From: an uncultured Bryobacterales bacterium
Lineage (GTDB): Bacteria > Acidobacteriota > Terriglobia > Bryobacterales > Bryobacteraceae
NCBI GenBank assembly: GCA_937959285.1
Contig: CALGAR010000112.1
Span: 1-54,095, forward strand
Length of the DNA: 54,095 bases
Reading direction: 5' to 3'
Part shown: one piece after another, positions 32,206 to 41,462 of the stretch
Numbering within the stretch: the first letter of the stretch is position 1
Layout: each line of letters begins with the position of its first letter
Translations under genes and position numbers: made by a program
The notes under the pieces: model-generated
Seen by the model: only the letters and a program-made list of their open reading frames with translations
The model's database searches: none
What the model was told of the DNA's origin: nothing

Positions 32206-34018
32206 TCTGAAACTGCCGGATTTCGGCAGCCTTCGCCGCGGCAACCTCACTTACTTTCCGGTAGTTCCGGGGCGCCTGGAGTTTGCGATCGAGGTCCGCC
32301 GCAAGATCCTCGAAGAGCGCCCTGCCGTAGTGGCCGTCGAGCTGCCCGGCTGGCTCCAGGACGTCTACCTGGAGGCGATTGCACGGCTGCCGCAGATCTC
32401 CGTGATCGTCTACCCGGATCCCTCCGATGAAGATCGCGGAATCTACGTGCCGGTGGAGCCGGCGGATCCATTTACGGAAGCCGTGCGGTCAGCCACTGAG
32501 ATCGGCGCGCGTATCCTTTTCCTCGAGCCCTCCTCCGGGGAGCGGCCCCATCTGCCCGATCACTACCCGGACCCCTACGCCCTTAGAGCCACGGGGTATG
32601 ACCGGTATGTCGAGGCCTACCGCGTCTACCCACAGCCTAGGAACGCCGAAATCACAGCCCACGCTTCCGCGATGGCGTGGAAGCTCCAGGGCGCTGATCC
32701 TCTGGCTCCAATCCTCGTTGTCGTCTCTCTGAATTTGCTCGACGCAGTGCTGGACGCGATGCAGGAGCCGCAGGCGCCCCCGAAGCAGATTCGACGCCAA
32801 CAGCCCGAGCTCATCAATCCTGATCCCGATTGCCTGGCCGAAATCACGGTCGAGTACCCGTATCTGCAATACCGGTACGAGCAGTTCCGGACGCAGATGG
32901 CCGACGACAGTCTCGTGGACCGGAGAAAAGTTCAGCTTTCCCTGCTTCGCGAGGCTGAAGCAGCGTACCACCAAAACACGGGAGAGAAGGTTCAGCACTG
33001 GCAGCGGCGGTTGATCGCCCGCTACACCCGGAACCTCGCGCTCATTGGAAACGGATTGGTCGCGGGGCTCTTTGATCTCATTGTCGCTGCGAGATCCATC
33101 GTCGACGACAATTACGGCTGGGAAGTCTGGGACACCGCAAACCGGTATCCCCCGCAGCAAGCGGAAACAGATCTGCCCACAGTCAACCTCGAGGGAGAGG
33201 AGATCTTCCTGAACACGCGCTCGCTTCGCCTTCGCCGGCGTCTGCCTCGGCCCAAGCAGACCATGCGCCCCCGGGACCTGAAGAAGCGGAAAACGGAGAA
33301 GTATCCGGGGGAATGGGCACAGCAGCTCGACGGCACTTCCATCTGCTCCTACCCGCAGGAGGACCTGGTCATTGAAGAGTACGGCCGGTTCCTAAAACAA
33401 AAGGCAAAGAGCATGATCTCGGAGGAGCGCGCGCGGGTGGAGCCCTTTACGACTTCCACGCTCGACGGTATCGATATCCGTGAGACCATTCGCAACTGGC
33501 ACGAAGGCAAGATTTATGTGCGCCACTTCCAGCGTGTCGCCGGGGAGGTAGGCGCAGTCGTCGTGATCTTCGACGAAGACCGGGAAAATCGATACAACTA
33601 CCTGACGACCTGGCTGGGCGAAAACCAGAACGAGTCGGACATGTCCTTCTACTCCACGCACCCCTTCGAGCACCTGGTCGGTCCGGGGATCGGAAGGGCC
33701 GAGTACGGCGGATTTCTGATGACGCTGCCGCCTCGCCGCATGTTCGACGTATGGGGCGATCCCGACTATGACTTTGCTGAGACGAAGCCGGAGCGCCTGT
33801 TGCTCGCGGCGCTCGACTACTCGGTGCACCGGCACGTCGTCTATGTCGCCGCGAAACCGCCACGGAGCGTCTTTCGCTCCATCGCCGCGCAGCTCAACCG
33901 GTCCATCATCTACATCCCGATTGGCCAGCTTTCGTCAACCAAGCTAAAGCGAATCCGGGTGGTTCACGTCCTCGACGGCTACCACCGAAGGGCGGAAGCC
34001 AAGGATTACATCTGGTAA
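32189..34018 (+). CDS. 609-aa partner of the MoxR ATPase, TraB-like N-terminal region
   Basis: The ATG lies inside the end of the MoxR gene (17-bp overlap), after GAAGAGG. Residues 18-200 recall the TraB/ChaN/EreA superfamily: FAIEVRRKILEERPAVVAVE, then late in the domain RNAEITAHASAMAWKLQ and ILVVVSLNLLDAVLDAM. The His often seen in the GxxH of TraB is absent. Residues 230-420 are basic and helical (LRLRRRLPRPKQTMRPRDLK). Residues 430-609 are a conserved-looking domain with GEVGAVVVIFDEDRENRYNY, HPFEHLVGPGIGRAEYGGFL and VVHVLDGYHRRAEAK. No signal or membrane span is seen. I cannot assign a function. It may be a MoxR client in place of a VWA protein. Confidence 0.8.
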   Translation: MSDEFDLKLPDFGSLRRGNLTYFPVVPGRLEFAIEVRRKILEERPAVVAVELPGWLQDVYLEAIARLPQISVIVYPDPSDEDRGIYVPVEPADPFTEAVRSATEIGARILFLEPSSGERPHLPDHYPDPYALRATGYDRYVEAYRVYPQPRNAEITAHASAMAWKLQGADPLAPILVVVSLNLLDAVLDAMQEPQAPPKQIRRQQPELINPDPDCLAEITVEYPYLQYRYEQFRTQMADDSLVDRRKVQLSLLREAEAAYHQNTGEKVQHWQRRLIARYTRNLALIGNGLVAGLFDLIVAARSIVDDNYGWEVWDTANRYPPQQAETDLPTVNLEGEEIFLNTRSLRLRRRLPRPKQTMRPRDLKKRKTEKYPGEWAQQLDGTSICSYPQEDLVIEEYGRFLKQKAKSMISEERARVEPFTTSTLDGIDIRETIRNWHEGKIYVRHFQRVAGEVGAVVVIFDEDRENRYNYLTTWLGENQNESDMSFYSTHPFEHLVGPGIGRAEYGGFLMTLPPRRMFDVWGDPDYDFAETKPERLLLAALDYSVHRHVVYVAAKPPRSVFRSIAAQLNRSIIYIPIGQLSSTKLKRIRVVHVLDGYHRRAEAKDYIW

Positions 34019-34046
34019 CGCGGCCTTCAGTACAATCACTGAAGGC

Positions 34047-34868
34047 ATGCAGATTTCATCCTTCGAGCTGCCGTCCCGTCTGCAGCAGCTTCTGACTGCC
34101 CCGACATCCGATCCCTGGATGCTCGCTGGAGCGCTCGGGCTTGCGTTTTTTCTCGGCGCGGCCCATGCCCTGACCCCTGGCCACGGCAAGACGATCGTAG
34201 CCGCGTACCTGGCAGGCAGCCGCGGCCGGGTGCTGGATGCGGTTTGGCTTGGCGGCATCGTCACCTTCACGCATACTGCTAGCGTATTCGTGCTCGGCCT
34301 GATCACGTTATACGCGTCGCAGCACGTCGCAGTCGATCGGATTTACCCGTGGCTGGCACTTCTCAGCGGAACCCTTGTCACCCTGATCGGCGGATCGCTG
34401 CTGTTGAAGCGCATCCGAGGCGAGGCAGACCATCACCACGGCCCGGGCGGTCATCATCATCATCATCATCACCATCACCACCACGATCACCATCACAGTC
34501 ACGACCACGCCGACCACCATCACGACCATACGCACGGGCACCATCATTCGGGCGGCAGGGAAAGCCGGGCTGGGCTGTTGTCCCTTGGAATCTCAGGCGG
34601 GCTCGTTCCCTGCCCTGAAGCGCTCGTCGTTCTGATGCTTTCGCTGACACTGCGCCAGTTGGGTTTCGGCCTTGCTCTGCTGACTGCGTTCAGCCTCGGC
34701 TTGGCGGCAGTGCTGATTGCCATTGGTGTGCTGATGGTGCTTGCGGCCCCACTCTTAGGGCGGCTCTCCGAGGGGAACCGGTTCTCGCGACTGCTGCCGG
34801 TGGGGAGCGCCGCTGTGGTTACTGTGCTTGGGATCGGTCTTATGGCCGAGGCGTTGCGGCAGCTTTGA
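34047..34868 (+). CDS. NicO/RcnA-like metal transporter with a very His-rich loop
   Basis: 273 residues with about six membrane spans. The NicO signature HALTPGHGKTIVAAYL lies near residues 40-55 and GGLVPCPEALVVLMLSL near 187. Between spans 3 and 4 is a hydrophilic loop of about 40 residues, mostly His with Asp, including a run of 11 His. It should bind Ni, Co or Zn. The family moves Ni2+ or Co2+. The gene lies 28 bp after the 609-aa gene and 24 bp before the oxidoreductase gene, within one operon-like run. No metal regulator is visible. The real uptake or efflux direction is unknown. Confidence 0.9.
   Translation: MQISSFELPSRLQQLLTAPTSDPWMLAGALGLAFFLGAAHALTPGHGKTIVAAYLAGSRGRVLDAVWLGGIVTFTHTASVFVLGLITLYASQHVAVDRIYPWLALLSGTLVTLIGGSLLLKRIRGEADHHHGPGGHHHHHHHHHHHDHHHSHDHADHHHDHTHGHHHSGGRESRAGLLSLGISGGLVPCPEALVVLMLSLTLRQLGFGLALLTAFSLGLAAVLIAIGVLMVLAAPLLGRLSEGNRFSRLLPVGSAAVVTVLGIGLMAEALRQL
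34451..34552 (+). repeat. CAT/CAC-rich trinucleotide tract coding the histidine loop
   Basis: Consecutive cat and cac codons, including a near-pure run at about 34453-34480, broken by gac and agt codons. Slipped pairing could change the loop length by whole codons. Confidence 0.8.
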
Positions 34869-34892
34869 GTACAAGCATCAGGAGTAAATGGT

Positions 34893-36473
34893 TTGGCTCA
34901 ACGGTATCAGGTAGTCATCATCGGAGGAGGCCATAACGGACTCGTTACCGCCGCCTATTTGGCAAAAGCCGGGCGGAAGGTCCTGGTTCTCGAGCGCCGG
35001 GAGATCGTGGGCGGATGCTCCGTCACGGAGGAGATCTGGCCCGGGTTCCGCGTCTCGACCGCGGCGTATCTCACGAGCCTTCTGCAAGAGCGCATCATTC
35101 GCGATCTGGATCTCCCGCGGCACGGCTACGTGGTCGACGCTAAGGATCCTGCGTTTTTCTCAGCCTTCCCCGATGGCAGATACCTGTTCATGTGGCAGGA
35201 CCGGCGCGCGACGATCGAGGAGATCGCCAAATTCTCCCGCCGGGACGCCGAAGCGTATCCCGCGTACGAAGAGCACCTCGAACGACTCGCCAGAGTCGTG
35301 GAAGATCTTCTGCTCACCACTCCTCCGGGTTTCCCTCCGTCCGGGGCTCGGGATTTCATCGACTATCTGAAGATACTCGGGCGCTTCCGGGGACTGAGCC
35401 GCCAGGACATCGTCGGCCTTGTCAAGGTCTTCACGCAAAGCGCCGCAGACTTCCTGGACGACTGGTTCGAATCCGAAGAGGTGAAGGTGACGCTGGCTAC
35501 GGACGGCGTCATCGGAGCGAACGGAGGCCCGCGATCACCCGGAACGGCGTATATCCTCCTGCATCACTGCATGGGCGGCGTCAGCGGGCATCGTGGCTTG
35601 TGGGGCTTCGTGCGCGGAGGCATGGGAGCCGTTTCCAACGCGATCGCCTCGGCGGCGCGGGAGCACGGGGCAACCATTCGGACCAACGCCAGAGTCGAAC
35701 GGATACTAGTGCGCAACGGAAGGACAACCGGAGTCGTTCTCTCAACCGGCGAAGTGATCGAGGCCGACGTTGTCGCCAGCAATCTGGATCCGAAGGCAAC
35801 GTTCCTGGGGTTGTGCGAGGAGAAGGATCTGCCCGCCGACTTCGTCTCCGCCATACGCAGGTACCGGTGCGAAGGAACGTCGCTAAAGATAAACCTCGCT
35901 TTGAGCGCGCTGCCGGAATTCTATGCTCTACCGGGAGCGCCCGGTCCTCATCACCGCGCGACCATGCACATTTGTCCGTCGATCGACTACGTGGAGAGGG
36001 CCTGGGACGACGCAAAGTACGGCTATCCTTCGCGGAGACCGCTGCTCGAACTCACGATACCCACGATGTATGATCCGTCGCTCGCGCCACCCGGAAAACA
36101 CATCATGGGCATCTTTCTGCAGTACGCGCCGTACACGCTTACCGAGGGCAGTTGGGATGAATACCGCGATCAGTATGCAGATCACGTCATCGGGCTTCTC
36201 GAGGAATACATTCCCAACATCCGGTCGATCATCATTGACCGTCAGGTCCTGACGCCGCTCGATCTGGAACGCCGGTTCGGCCTCACTGGCGGCAACATCT
36301 TCCACGGCGAGATGAGCCTGGACCAGATGTTCGTGATGCGTCCGGTGGCGGGGTGGGCCAGCTACAGGACGCCCATCCGCGGCCTCTACCTCTGCGGATC
36401 CGGCGCTCATCCCGGAGGCGGCGTAATGGGCGCTCCGGGTTATAACGCGGCAAGAGAGATTCTGCGAGGTTGA
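34893..36473 (+). CDS. Phytoene desaturase-like FAD-dependent oxidoreductase
   Basis: 526 residues with a TTG start after AGGAG. The Rossmann FAD site VVIIGGGHNGLVTAAYLAKA occupies residues 7-26, followed by VLVLERREIVGGCSVTEEIW and the C-terminal IRGLYLCGSGAHPGGGVMGA. The layout matches the PYROXD2/CrtI-like amine oxidase superfamily (phytoene desaturases and related carotenoid or retinol enzymes). No carotenoid gene accompanies it, so the substrate is open. It is last in a plus-strand run (fumC, MoxR, 609-aa, NicO) and converges with the topB-recQ fusion gene across four bases. Confidence 0.88.
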   Translation: MAQRYQVVIIGGGHNGLVTAAYLAKAGRKVLVLERREIVGGCSVTEEIWPGFRVSTAAYLTSLLQERIIRDLDLPRHGYVVDAKDPAFFSAFPDGRYLFMWQDRRATIEEIAKFSRRDAEAYPAYEEHLERLARVVEDLLLTTPPGFPPSGARDFIDYLKILGRFRGLSRQDIVGLVKVFTQSAADFLDDWFESEEVKVTLATDGVIGANGGPRSPGTAYILLHHCMGGVSGHRGLWGFVRGGMGAVSNAIASAAREHGATIRTNARVERILVRNGRTTGVVLSTGEVIEADVVASNLDPKATFLGLCEEKDLPADFVSAIRRYRCEGTSLKINLALSALPEFYALPGAPGPHHRATMHICPSIDYVERAWDDAKYGYPSRRPLLELTIPTMYDPSLAPPGKHIMGIFLQYAPYTLTEGSWDEYRDQYADHVIGLLEEYIPNIRSIIIDRQVLTPLDLERRFGLTGGNIFHGEMSLDQMFVMRPVAGWASYRTPIRGLYLCGSGAHPGGGVMGAPGYNAAREILRG

Positions 36474-36477
36474 CCGC

Positions 36478-39400
36478 TCATCCGCCTACGATCCGGAAGA
36501 TCTGCTGGCCGTACAGTTCCACGGTCTTCAGACTGATCCCCGGAACCTCGAGCAGCTCGCGCGCGCTCTGCGGCTGTTTCTCCGCGATCGCCTGTAAGAC
36601 CCGGTCCGTCAGGATGCGAAAAGCAGGTACTCCTTTGCGCTTTGCCTCAGCCGAGCGCCACGCCTTCAGTGCGCTTTCGATCGAGGCTGACTTGCCATCC
36701 GGCTCGGCGGTAGCGGCCTGACGTCCGGAGCGGGCGGCGGCAGCAGCGGCAGCCGCCTCCTTCTTTGGTTTCTTCGTCGCTGCCTTGGCCCGTCTGACCG
36801 CTGTCTTTGCCTTCGCGGCCCGTTTTGCATCCTTCTTCGGCTTCGCGGGTGCTCGATCAATTTCAACCGGGATCTGAACCTGAGCCGGATTGATTTCAGA
36901 GGACGGCGTTTTCAGGCGTACCCGGCGATAGTCAATGCGCTCGCCGTCCTTTTCAAAGAACGTATCTTCCAGCTCGATCAATCCGGATCGCGCCATGGCG
37001 TTCAGCAACTCTTCGAAGCTCCGCCGGCTGAGTTGGGATTCATCCGCGAGAACTGCCGAGTACAGGCGTCCGGTGGAGACGCCGTTTATTTTCTTCACGG
37101 CATTCATGATCTTCGCGATCCGGGCTTGCTCCTCGGGGCCGGCAGGCCGGAAGCGCTGCAAAATCGTGGATTCGGGATTGCAAACGTCGCAGAAGCAGCA
37201 GGGACTGTCAGAGTCTGCCGTATCGCCAAAATACTTGACGAGCGTCAGCATGCGGCAGGCAGGCGTGTCGCAGTAGTTGAGCATTCGCTCGAATTGCGCC
37301 AGCTTATGATCGCGCTGGGCGATGTACGACTCGCGCCATTCTTCTGTCCCCCGACTCAGATTCTCCTCGAAGTCCATGACAACGCCGCCGTGAATCCACA
37401 GCTTTTCCATCGCTATGTCGAACCTCTCTCCGATCAGCCGGCTGCGCGCCTGCACTTCGTCCCTTGGCTGAGGTTCGGGAGTCAGCGCCTCAAAGATGCG
37501 ATCGAGTACTTCAGGCTCGGGGTAGTCGCGCTCATAGAAGAAGTCGTGGGTGAAGCGGTCGGCGTAGGACTGCATCAGAATCGCTCGTGACGGCTTGCCG
37601 TCCCTCCCTGCACGGCCAATCTCTTGATAAAAACCTTCCAGACTGCCGGGCAGGGCCGTGTGGATCACCGTGCGCACGTCCGGCTTATCGATGCCCATTC
37701 CAAAGGCGATGGTGGCGACAATGACCTCGAAGCGGCCCTCCAGAAACCCTTCCTGAACCTCCTTCCTCCGCCTTGCGTCGAGCCCGGCATGATAGGCCGC
37801 AGCGGCATGTCCTTCCAGGCTCAATTGCTCCGCGAGATGATCTGCTGCACGGCGCGTGGGCGCATAGACGATCGCCGGACGCCTCCCGTCTGCGCTCAGG
37901 ATCTGGCATGCCATATCCGGGCGGGCAGATGGAGGAACCTTCACGACTTCAATGGCAATGTTGTCCCGCCGAAAACCGTGAATAAAACATCGAGGCGTGT
38001 TCAGCCCGAGTTGTTGGGCAATGTCGCGCTGCACAAGCGGTGTCGCCGTCGCGGTGAGGGCGATGACGGGAGCCGGCCGCAGCGCAGGCAGATGCTGGCC
38101 GATCGCGCGATAATCCGGTCGAAAGTCGTGTCCCCACTGAGAAATGCAATGGGCTTCATCAATCGCGATGAGGCAGGGTTTGCGCCTGGCCAGCATCTCC
38201 GGAAAGTTCGGCACACGGAGCCTCTCCGGCGCGATGAACAGGAAATCAAGGCGTCCCTCCAGGTAGGCGCGGCAGACTTCGCGGGAAGACGCCCGATCCC
38301 TGCCCGAGTGAATTCGCTCCGCCGCGAAACCAAGCTCGGCGAGTTTCGCCACCTGATCTTCCATTAACGCAATCAGCGGGCTAATCACCAGCGTCGTCCC
38401 GCCTAGCGCAATTCCCGGAAGCTGGTAGCACAGCGACTTGCCCGAGCCTGTTGGCATGACCAGCAGCACATCACACCCTTCCGTCACCGAACGGCAGACC
38501 TCCTCCTGATTCGGCCGAAAGGATTCGAAGCCGAAGCATTCGTGAAGAATGGCCGGCAGGGCCTCAACGCCTCCGCCCGCTAACCGCCGCCAGTCGCCGC
38601 TTCCGGCTTTACTGCTCACTGGCGCCGCGGCAACCGCCCGACTCCCCGAGCAGACTTTTCCCACCACCTCCCGCACATAGTCCTCAATGCCTTTCAGGAA
38701 GGGGCCGAGCTCCGCCTGCCCTCGCTCAATCCGCTTGAGATAGGCCTCCCACTGCCCAGTCATCGCCGGGCTTTTTACCTCCGGGTGGACGATCTCGATC
38801 AGCCGGATGCCTTTATCGGTAGCTTCGAGGCTTTTCCCGCGGCGTGCAATGAAGCCGCGCCGCAGCAGGATCTCGATGATCTGAGCCCTCGTCGCCGGCG
38901 TACCGAGCCCGTTCTCCTTCATCGCCTCGGAGAGTTCCTTGTCGTTCAGCGTCTTGCCGGCCGTTTCCATCGCCGTGAGCAGCGTCGCTTCGGTAAACCG
39001 CTTGGGAGGCCGAGTCTTCTTCGACACCGCCTCGCTGTCCAGGACCTCTTGCCGTTGGCCCCGGTGAAGGTTCGGAGGGAGCGTCTGCCCCTCGTCATCG
39101 CTGGCTGGTTCCGCGTCAACCTCCTCTTCCCTCCTGCTGCGTTTGCGCTTCTCTCGCTTTCCGCCGTCGATGTCGAGCACTTTCCATCCTTTCTGCTGGA
39201 CAGTAGAGCCAGTGGAATGAAACGCGTCCTCCGACTGCTCCGCCTGATTCCGCACGACGGTCACGACGGTCGTCACCGACCAGATGTAGTCGTCATGCCA
39301 GGCCGAAAGGAGCCGGCGGCAAATCAGGTCCAGAATTTTGGCCTCGTCGGGACTAAGAGAAACCCGCGAGCGTGGAACGCCGGTAGGAATGATCGCGTGG

Positions 39401-40527
39401 TGGTCGGACACCTTGGAGTCGTCGACGAATCTCCTGCCCAGCGGGCGCTCTCCCGTCCCAGGCGCCAGCAGACTTTCGTAGTCGCCGGCGATCGCACTTA
39501 CGATCTTGGGAAGCGTCTTCGCAACGTCCTGAGAAAGGTACCGGCTATCGGTCCTCGGATAACTGATAACCTTGTGCCGCTCATAGAGAGACTGCGCCAG
39601 TTCGAGTGTGCGCTGCGCTGTGAATCCGTACAGCCTGTTGGCGTGCCGCTGCAGTTCTGTCAGGTCGTAGAGCAGCGGGGGCGGCATCCGCTTTGTCTGC
39701 GCCTCGATGCTTTCGATTCGTGCCTCACCCATCTTCACACGAGCGACAATTCCGTTTGCCTCGACGCCGTTGGCAGCAAGGCGCATTGCCGCGTCCATCG
39801 GTTCGACGCCGCGCCGGAACCAGGTGCCCTCGTAGGACTGACCCTCGCCGGGCGAGAATCTGGCCGTCACGTGAAAGTAATCTTCTGGAACGAAAGCGCG
39901 AATCGCCAGTTCGCGCTCCACGATCATGGCCAGCGTTGGGGTCTGCACCCGCCCGACAGAGAGTTCCTCTCCGCAGGAAAGCGTGTAGGCGCGGGAGAGG
40001 TTCATTCCGACCAGCCAGTCCGCACGGCTCCGGCCGCGCGCAGCATCGGCAAGCGGGTCGTACTCTGCGGCGTCCTTGAGCTGCTCGAACCCCGCCCGGA
40101 TGGCCTCCGGAGTCAGCGAGGATATCCACAAGCGGCGGACCGGCTTCGTACATCCAGCCGCCTCGTAGATGTAGCGAAAGATCAGCTCGCCTTCCCGCCC
40201 GGCGTCCGTCGCGCACACAACTTCCCCGACTTTGGGAGAGTTCAGAATCTTTCGGACAACTTCGAACTGGTCCCGAGTCTCCTCAGCGACGACGAGAGGC
40301 CAGGATTCCGGCAGCATCGGAAGGAGGTCCCGGCGCCATGCCTTCCATTTCGGGTTAATTTCATGCGGCTGCGCGAGAGTCACCAGGTGCCCGATGGCCC
40401 AGGTGACGATGTAGCCGTTGCCGTGGAGATAGCCCTCTCCCTGATTCGTACACTTCAATACCCTTGCGATGTCGCGCGCCACCGATGGCTTCTCGGCGAC
40501 CACGGCAACGCTTGTTTGTGACGCCAT
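36478..40527 (-). CDS. Topoisomerase III-RecQ-HRDC fusion protein
   Basis: 1349 residues from the ATG giving MASQTSVAVVAEKPSVARDI; an upstream Met adds 16 unmatched residues. Residues 5-630 are type IA topoisomerase. They contain the TOPRIM ATDAGREGELIF (D108, G110, E112; the usual second Asp is Gly, as in some TopB) and SYPRTDSRYL with active Tyr323. An acidic/basic insert lies at 455-510. Residues 655-1130 are RecQ helicase, with Walker A MPTGSGKSLCYQL (K697), DEAH at 790-793, the GRAGRDGKPS motif, zinc-site cysteines C1086, C1091, C1110, C1111, C1113 and C1116, and an RQC-like region. A Lys/Ala linker (1228-1270) leads to an HRDC-like domain (1285-1349). All parts look intact. In eukaryotes and E. 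coli, RecQ and Topo III work together to unlink recombination intermediates; here they are one chain. There is no frameshift between them. Confidence 0.92.
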   Translation of the reverse strand: MASQTSVAVVAEKPSVARDIARVLKCTNQGEGYLHGNGYIVTWAIGHLVTLAQPHEINPKWKAWRRDLLPMLPESWPLVVAEETRDQFEVVRKILNSPKVGEVVCATDAGREGELIFRYIYEAAGCTKPVRRLWISSLTPEAIRAGFEQLKDAAEYDPLADAARGRSRADWLVGMNLSRAYTLSCGEELSVGRVQTPTLAMIVERELAIRAFVPEDYFHVTARFSPGEGQSYEGTWFRRGVEPMDAAMRLAANGVEANGIVARVKMGEARIESIEAQTKRMPPPLLYDLTELQRHANRLYGFTAQRTLELAQSLYERHKVISYPRTDSRYLSQDVAKTLPKIVSAIAGDYESLLAPGTGERPLGRRFVDDSKVSDHHAIIPTGVPRSRVSLSPDEAKILDLICRRLLSAWHDDYIWSVTTVVTVVRNQAEQSEDAFHSTGSTVQQKGWKVLDIDGGKREKRKRSRREEEVDAEPASDDEGQTLPPNLHRGQRQEVLDSEAVSKKTRPPKRFTEATLLTAMETAGKTLNDKELSEAMKENGLGTPATRAQIIEILLRRGFIARRGKSLEATDKGIRLIEIVHPEVKSPAMTGQWEAYLKRIERGQAELGPFLKGIEDYVREVVGKVCSGSRAVAAAPVSSKAGSGDWRRLAGGGVEALPAILHECFGFESFRPNQEEVCRSVTEGCDVLLVMPTGSGKSLCYQLPGIALGGTTLVISPLIALMEDQVAKLAELGFAAERIHSGRDRASSREVCRAYLEGRLDFLFIAPERLRVPNFPEMLARRKPCLIAIDEAHCISQWGHDFRPDYRAIGQHLPALRPAPVIALTATATPLVQRDIAQQLGLNTPRCFIHGFRRDNIAIEVVKVPPSARPDMACQILSADGRRPAIVYAPTRRAADHLAEQLSLEGHAAAAYHAGLDARRRKEVQEGFLEGRFEVIVATIAFGMGIDKPDVRTVIHTALPGSLEGFYQEIGRAGRDGKPSRAILMQSYADRFTHDFFYERDYPEPEVLDRIFEALTPEPQPRDEVQARSRLIGERFDIAMEKLWIHGGVVMDFEENLSRGTEEWRESYIAQRDHKLAQFERMLNYCDTPACRMLTLVKYFGDTADSDSPCCFCDVCNPESTILQRFRPAGPEEQARIAKIMNAVKKINGVSTGRLYSAVLADESQLSRRSFEELLNAMARSGLIELEDTFFEKDGERIDYRRVRLKTPSSEINPAQVQIPVEIDRAPAKPKKDAKRAAKAKTAVRRAKAATKKPKKEAAAAAAAARSGRQAATAEPDGKSASIESALKAWRSAEAKRKGVPAFRILTDRVLQAIAEKQPQSARELLEVPGISLKTVELYGQQIFRIVGG

Positions 40528-41030
40528 TACCGTTTTCGAGGATAGCAGGGCGGCCTGAGGCCTGACAGATGGCAATCTTACTGGAGCGGGAACTGAGGTC
40601 GTGTGAATAATGTCAAAAAAGTAGATTTTGATGAGTGCTTCTTTACGCGTTTCTCGCCTTATAGATTGGGGACAGGATGAAACGCGGAGTGACGAATCAG
40701 CAAGTGCCGCTCACGCGTAATGCCGACGCCCGTTCCTAGAGCCGGAATCGCGTACCGGCAGTCCGGCTTCCCCTCCGGCGCCTGACGCGAACATGCCTCT
40801 GGCTCTCTTGTAGATGAATTCGGCCGGCGGACTGGTCAACCGCCGGTTCCGGGGTCATCCCCGGTCGAGCACCAGCTTGATCGTTTACGGTCGCTGCTTC
40901 CTCGTATTGGGCCGGGGACTCGACGAGTTGAGGTAGCGGAAGGTGACGATCGGTGCTTCGAGGAGTGGACGGAAGGTGGATCCCCAGCGATCCGCGGAGG
41001 ACCTTCCGTCCGCTCGACTTGACCCGATCC
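40528..41030. other. 503-bp non-coding region with several inverted repeats
   Basis: I find no gene. Four inverted repeats stand out: agccgga (40741-40747) with tccggct (40763-40769), ccggcgg (40824-40830) with ccgccgg (40840-40846), ccgggg (40849-40854) with ccccgg (40859-40864), and the long pair at 40963-41015. It sits upstream of the topB-recQ start and downstream of the Spy-like gene. A promoter for topB-recQ must be near 40530-40680. The remainder could be a degraded mobile element or a structured RNA. Confidence 0.5.
40963..41015 (-). terminator. 15-bp-arm hairpin after the Spy-like gene
   Basis: gagtggacggaaggt (40963-40977) pairs with accttccgtccgctc (41001-41015) with one G-U pair. 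It begins 16 bp past the stop of the Spy-like gene. There is no T-run, so Rho or another function cannot be excluded. Confidence 0.55.
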
Positions 41031-41462
41031 TTACCGCCGGTTGCGCATCTGGTCCCTAAACCGGCTCCTTGCCTCCTCCCGAATTTTCCGGTATTCCGCC
41101 ATCTGTTCAGGTGTAAGGATCGGCTTCAATTTCTTTTCGGTATCGCTCTGGATATCCCGCAGCTCACGGGCCATCTGTCTCCGGTCCCGGCGACCTCCGC
41201 CGCCGGCCTTCTCGCGGAGCGCCCTAAGCCGTTCAAACTCCTCCATCAGGATAGGACGGATCTGCTCCTGCTGCTCCGGTGTCAGATTCAGCCGCTGCCG
41301 GATCTCTTCCATGCGCTGCTTCGCCTGCTCGATCCGTTCCTGACGGGCTTCCTCCGATTGCTGCTGAGCAAAAGCGCCGGGAAGGAGCAGGCTTCCCGCC
41401 GCAATCAAGGCGATAAATGTTCTCCTCAATTCTCCGATGTCCTTTCGAATCAACATTTGCAA
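41031..41462 (-). CDS. Spy/CpxP-like periplasmic protein
   Basis: 143 residues. A signal peptide spans roughly RRTFIALIAAGSLLLPGAFA. The mature chain is an all-helical, charged protein with two LTPEQ motifs (LNLTPEQQEQIRPILMEEFE; KLKPILTPEQMAEYRKIREE), as in Spy and CpxP chaperones. It probably shields unfolded proteins in the periplasm. Its start overlaps the ankyrin gene's end by 13 bp, so the two are coupled. Confidence 0.85.
   Translation of the reverse strand: MQMLIRKDIGELRRTFIALIAAGSLLLPGAFAQQQSEEARQERIEQAKQRMEEIRQRLNLTPEQQEQIRPILMEEFERLRALREKAGGGGRRDRRQMARELRDIQSDTEKKLKPILTPEQMAEYRKIREEARSRFRDQMRNRR

Noticed and set aside
38785..40521. 578-codon plus-strand open frame
   Set aside because: It lies wholly antisense to the topoisomerase domain and has no family signature; long antisense frames are expected at this GC content.
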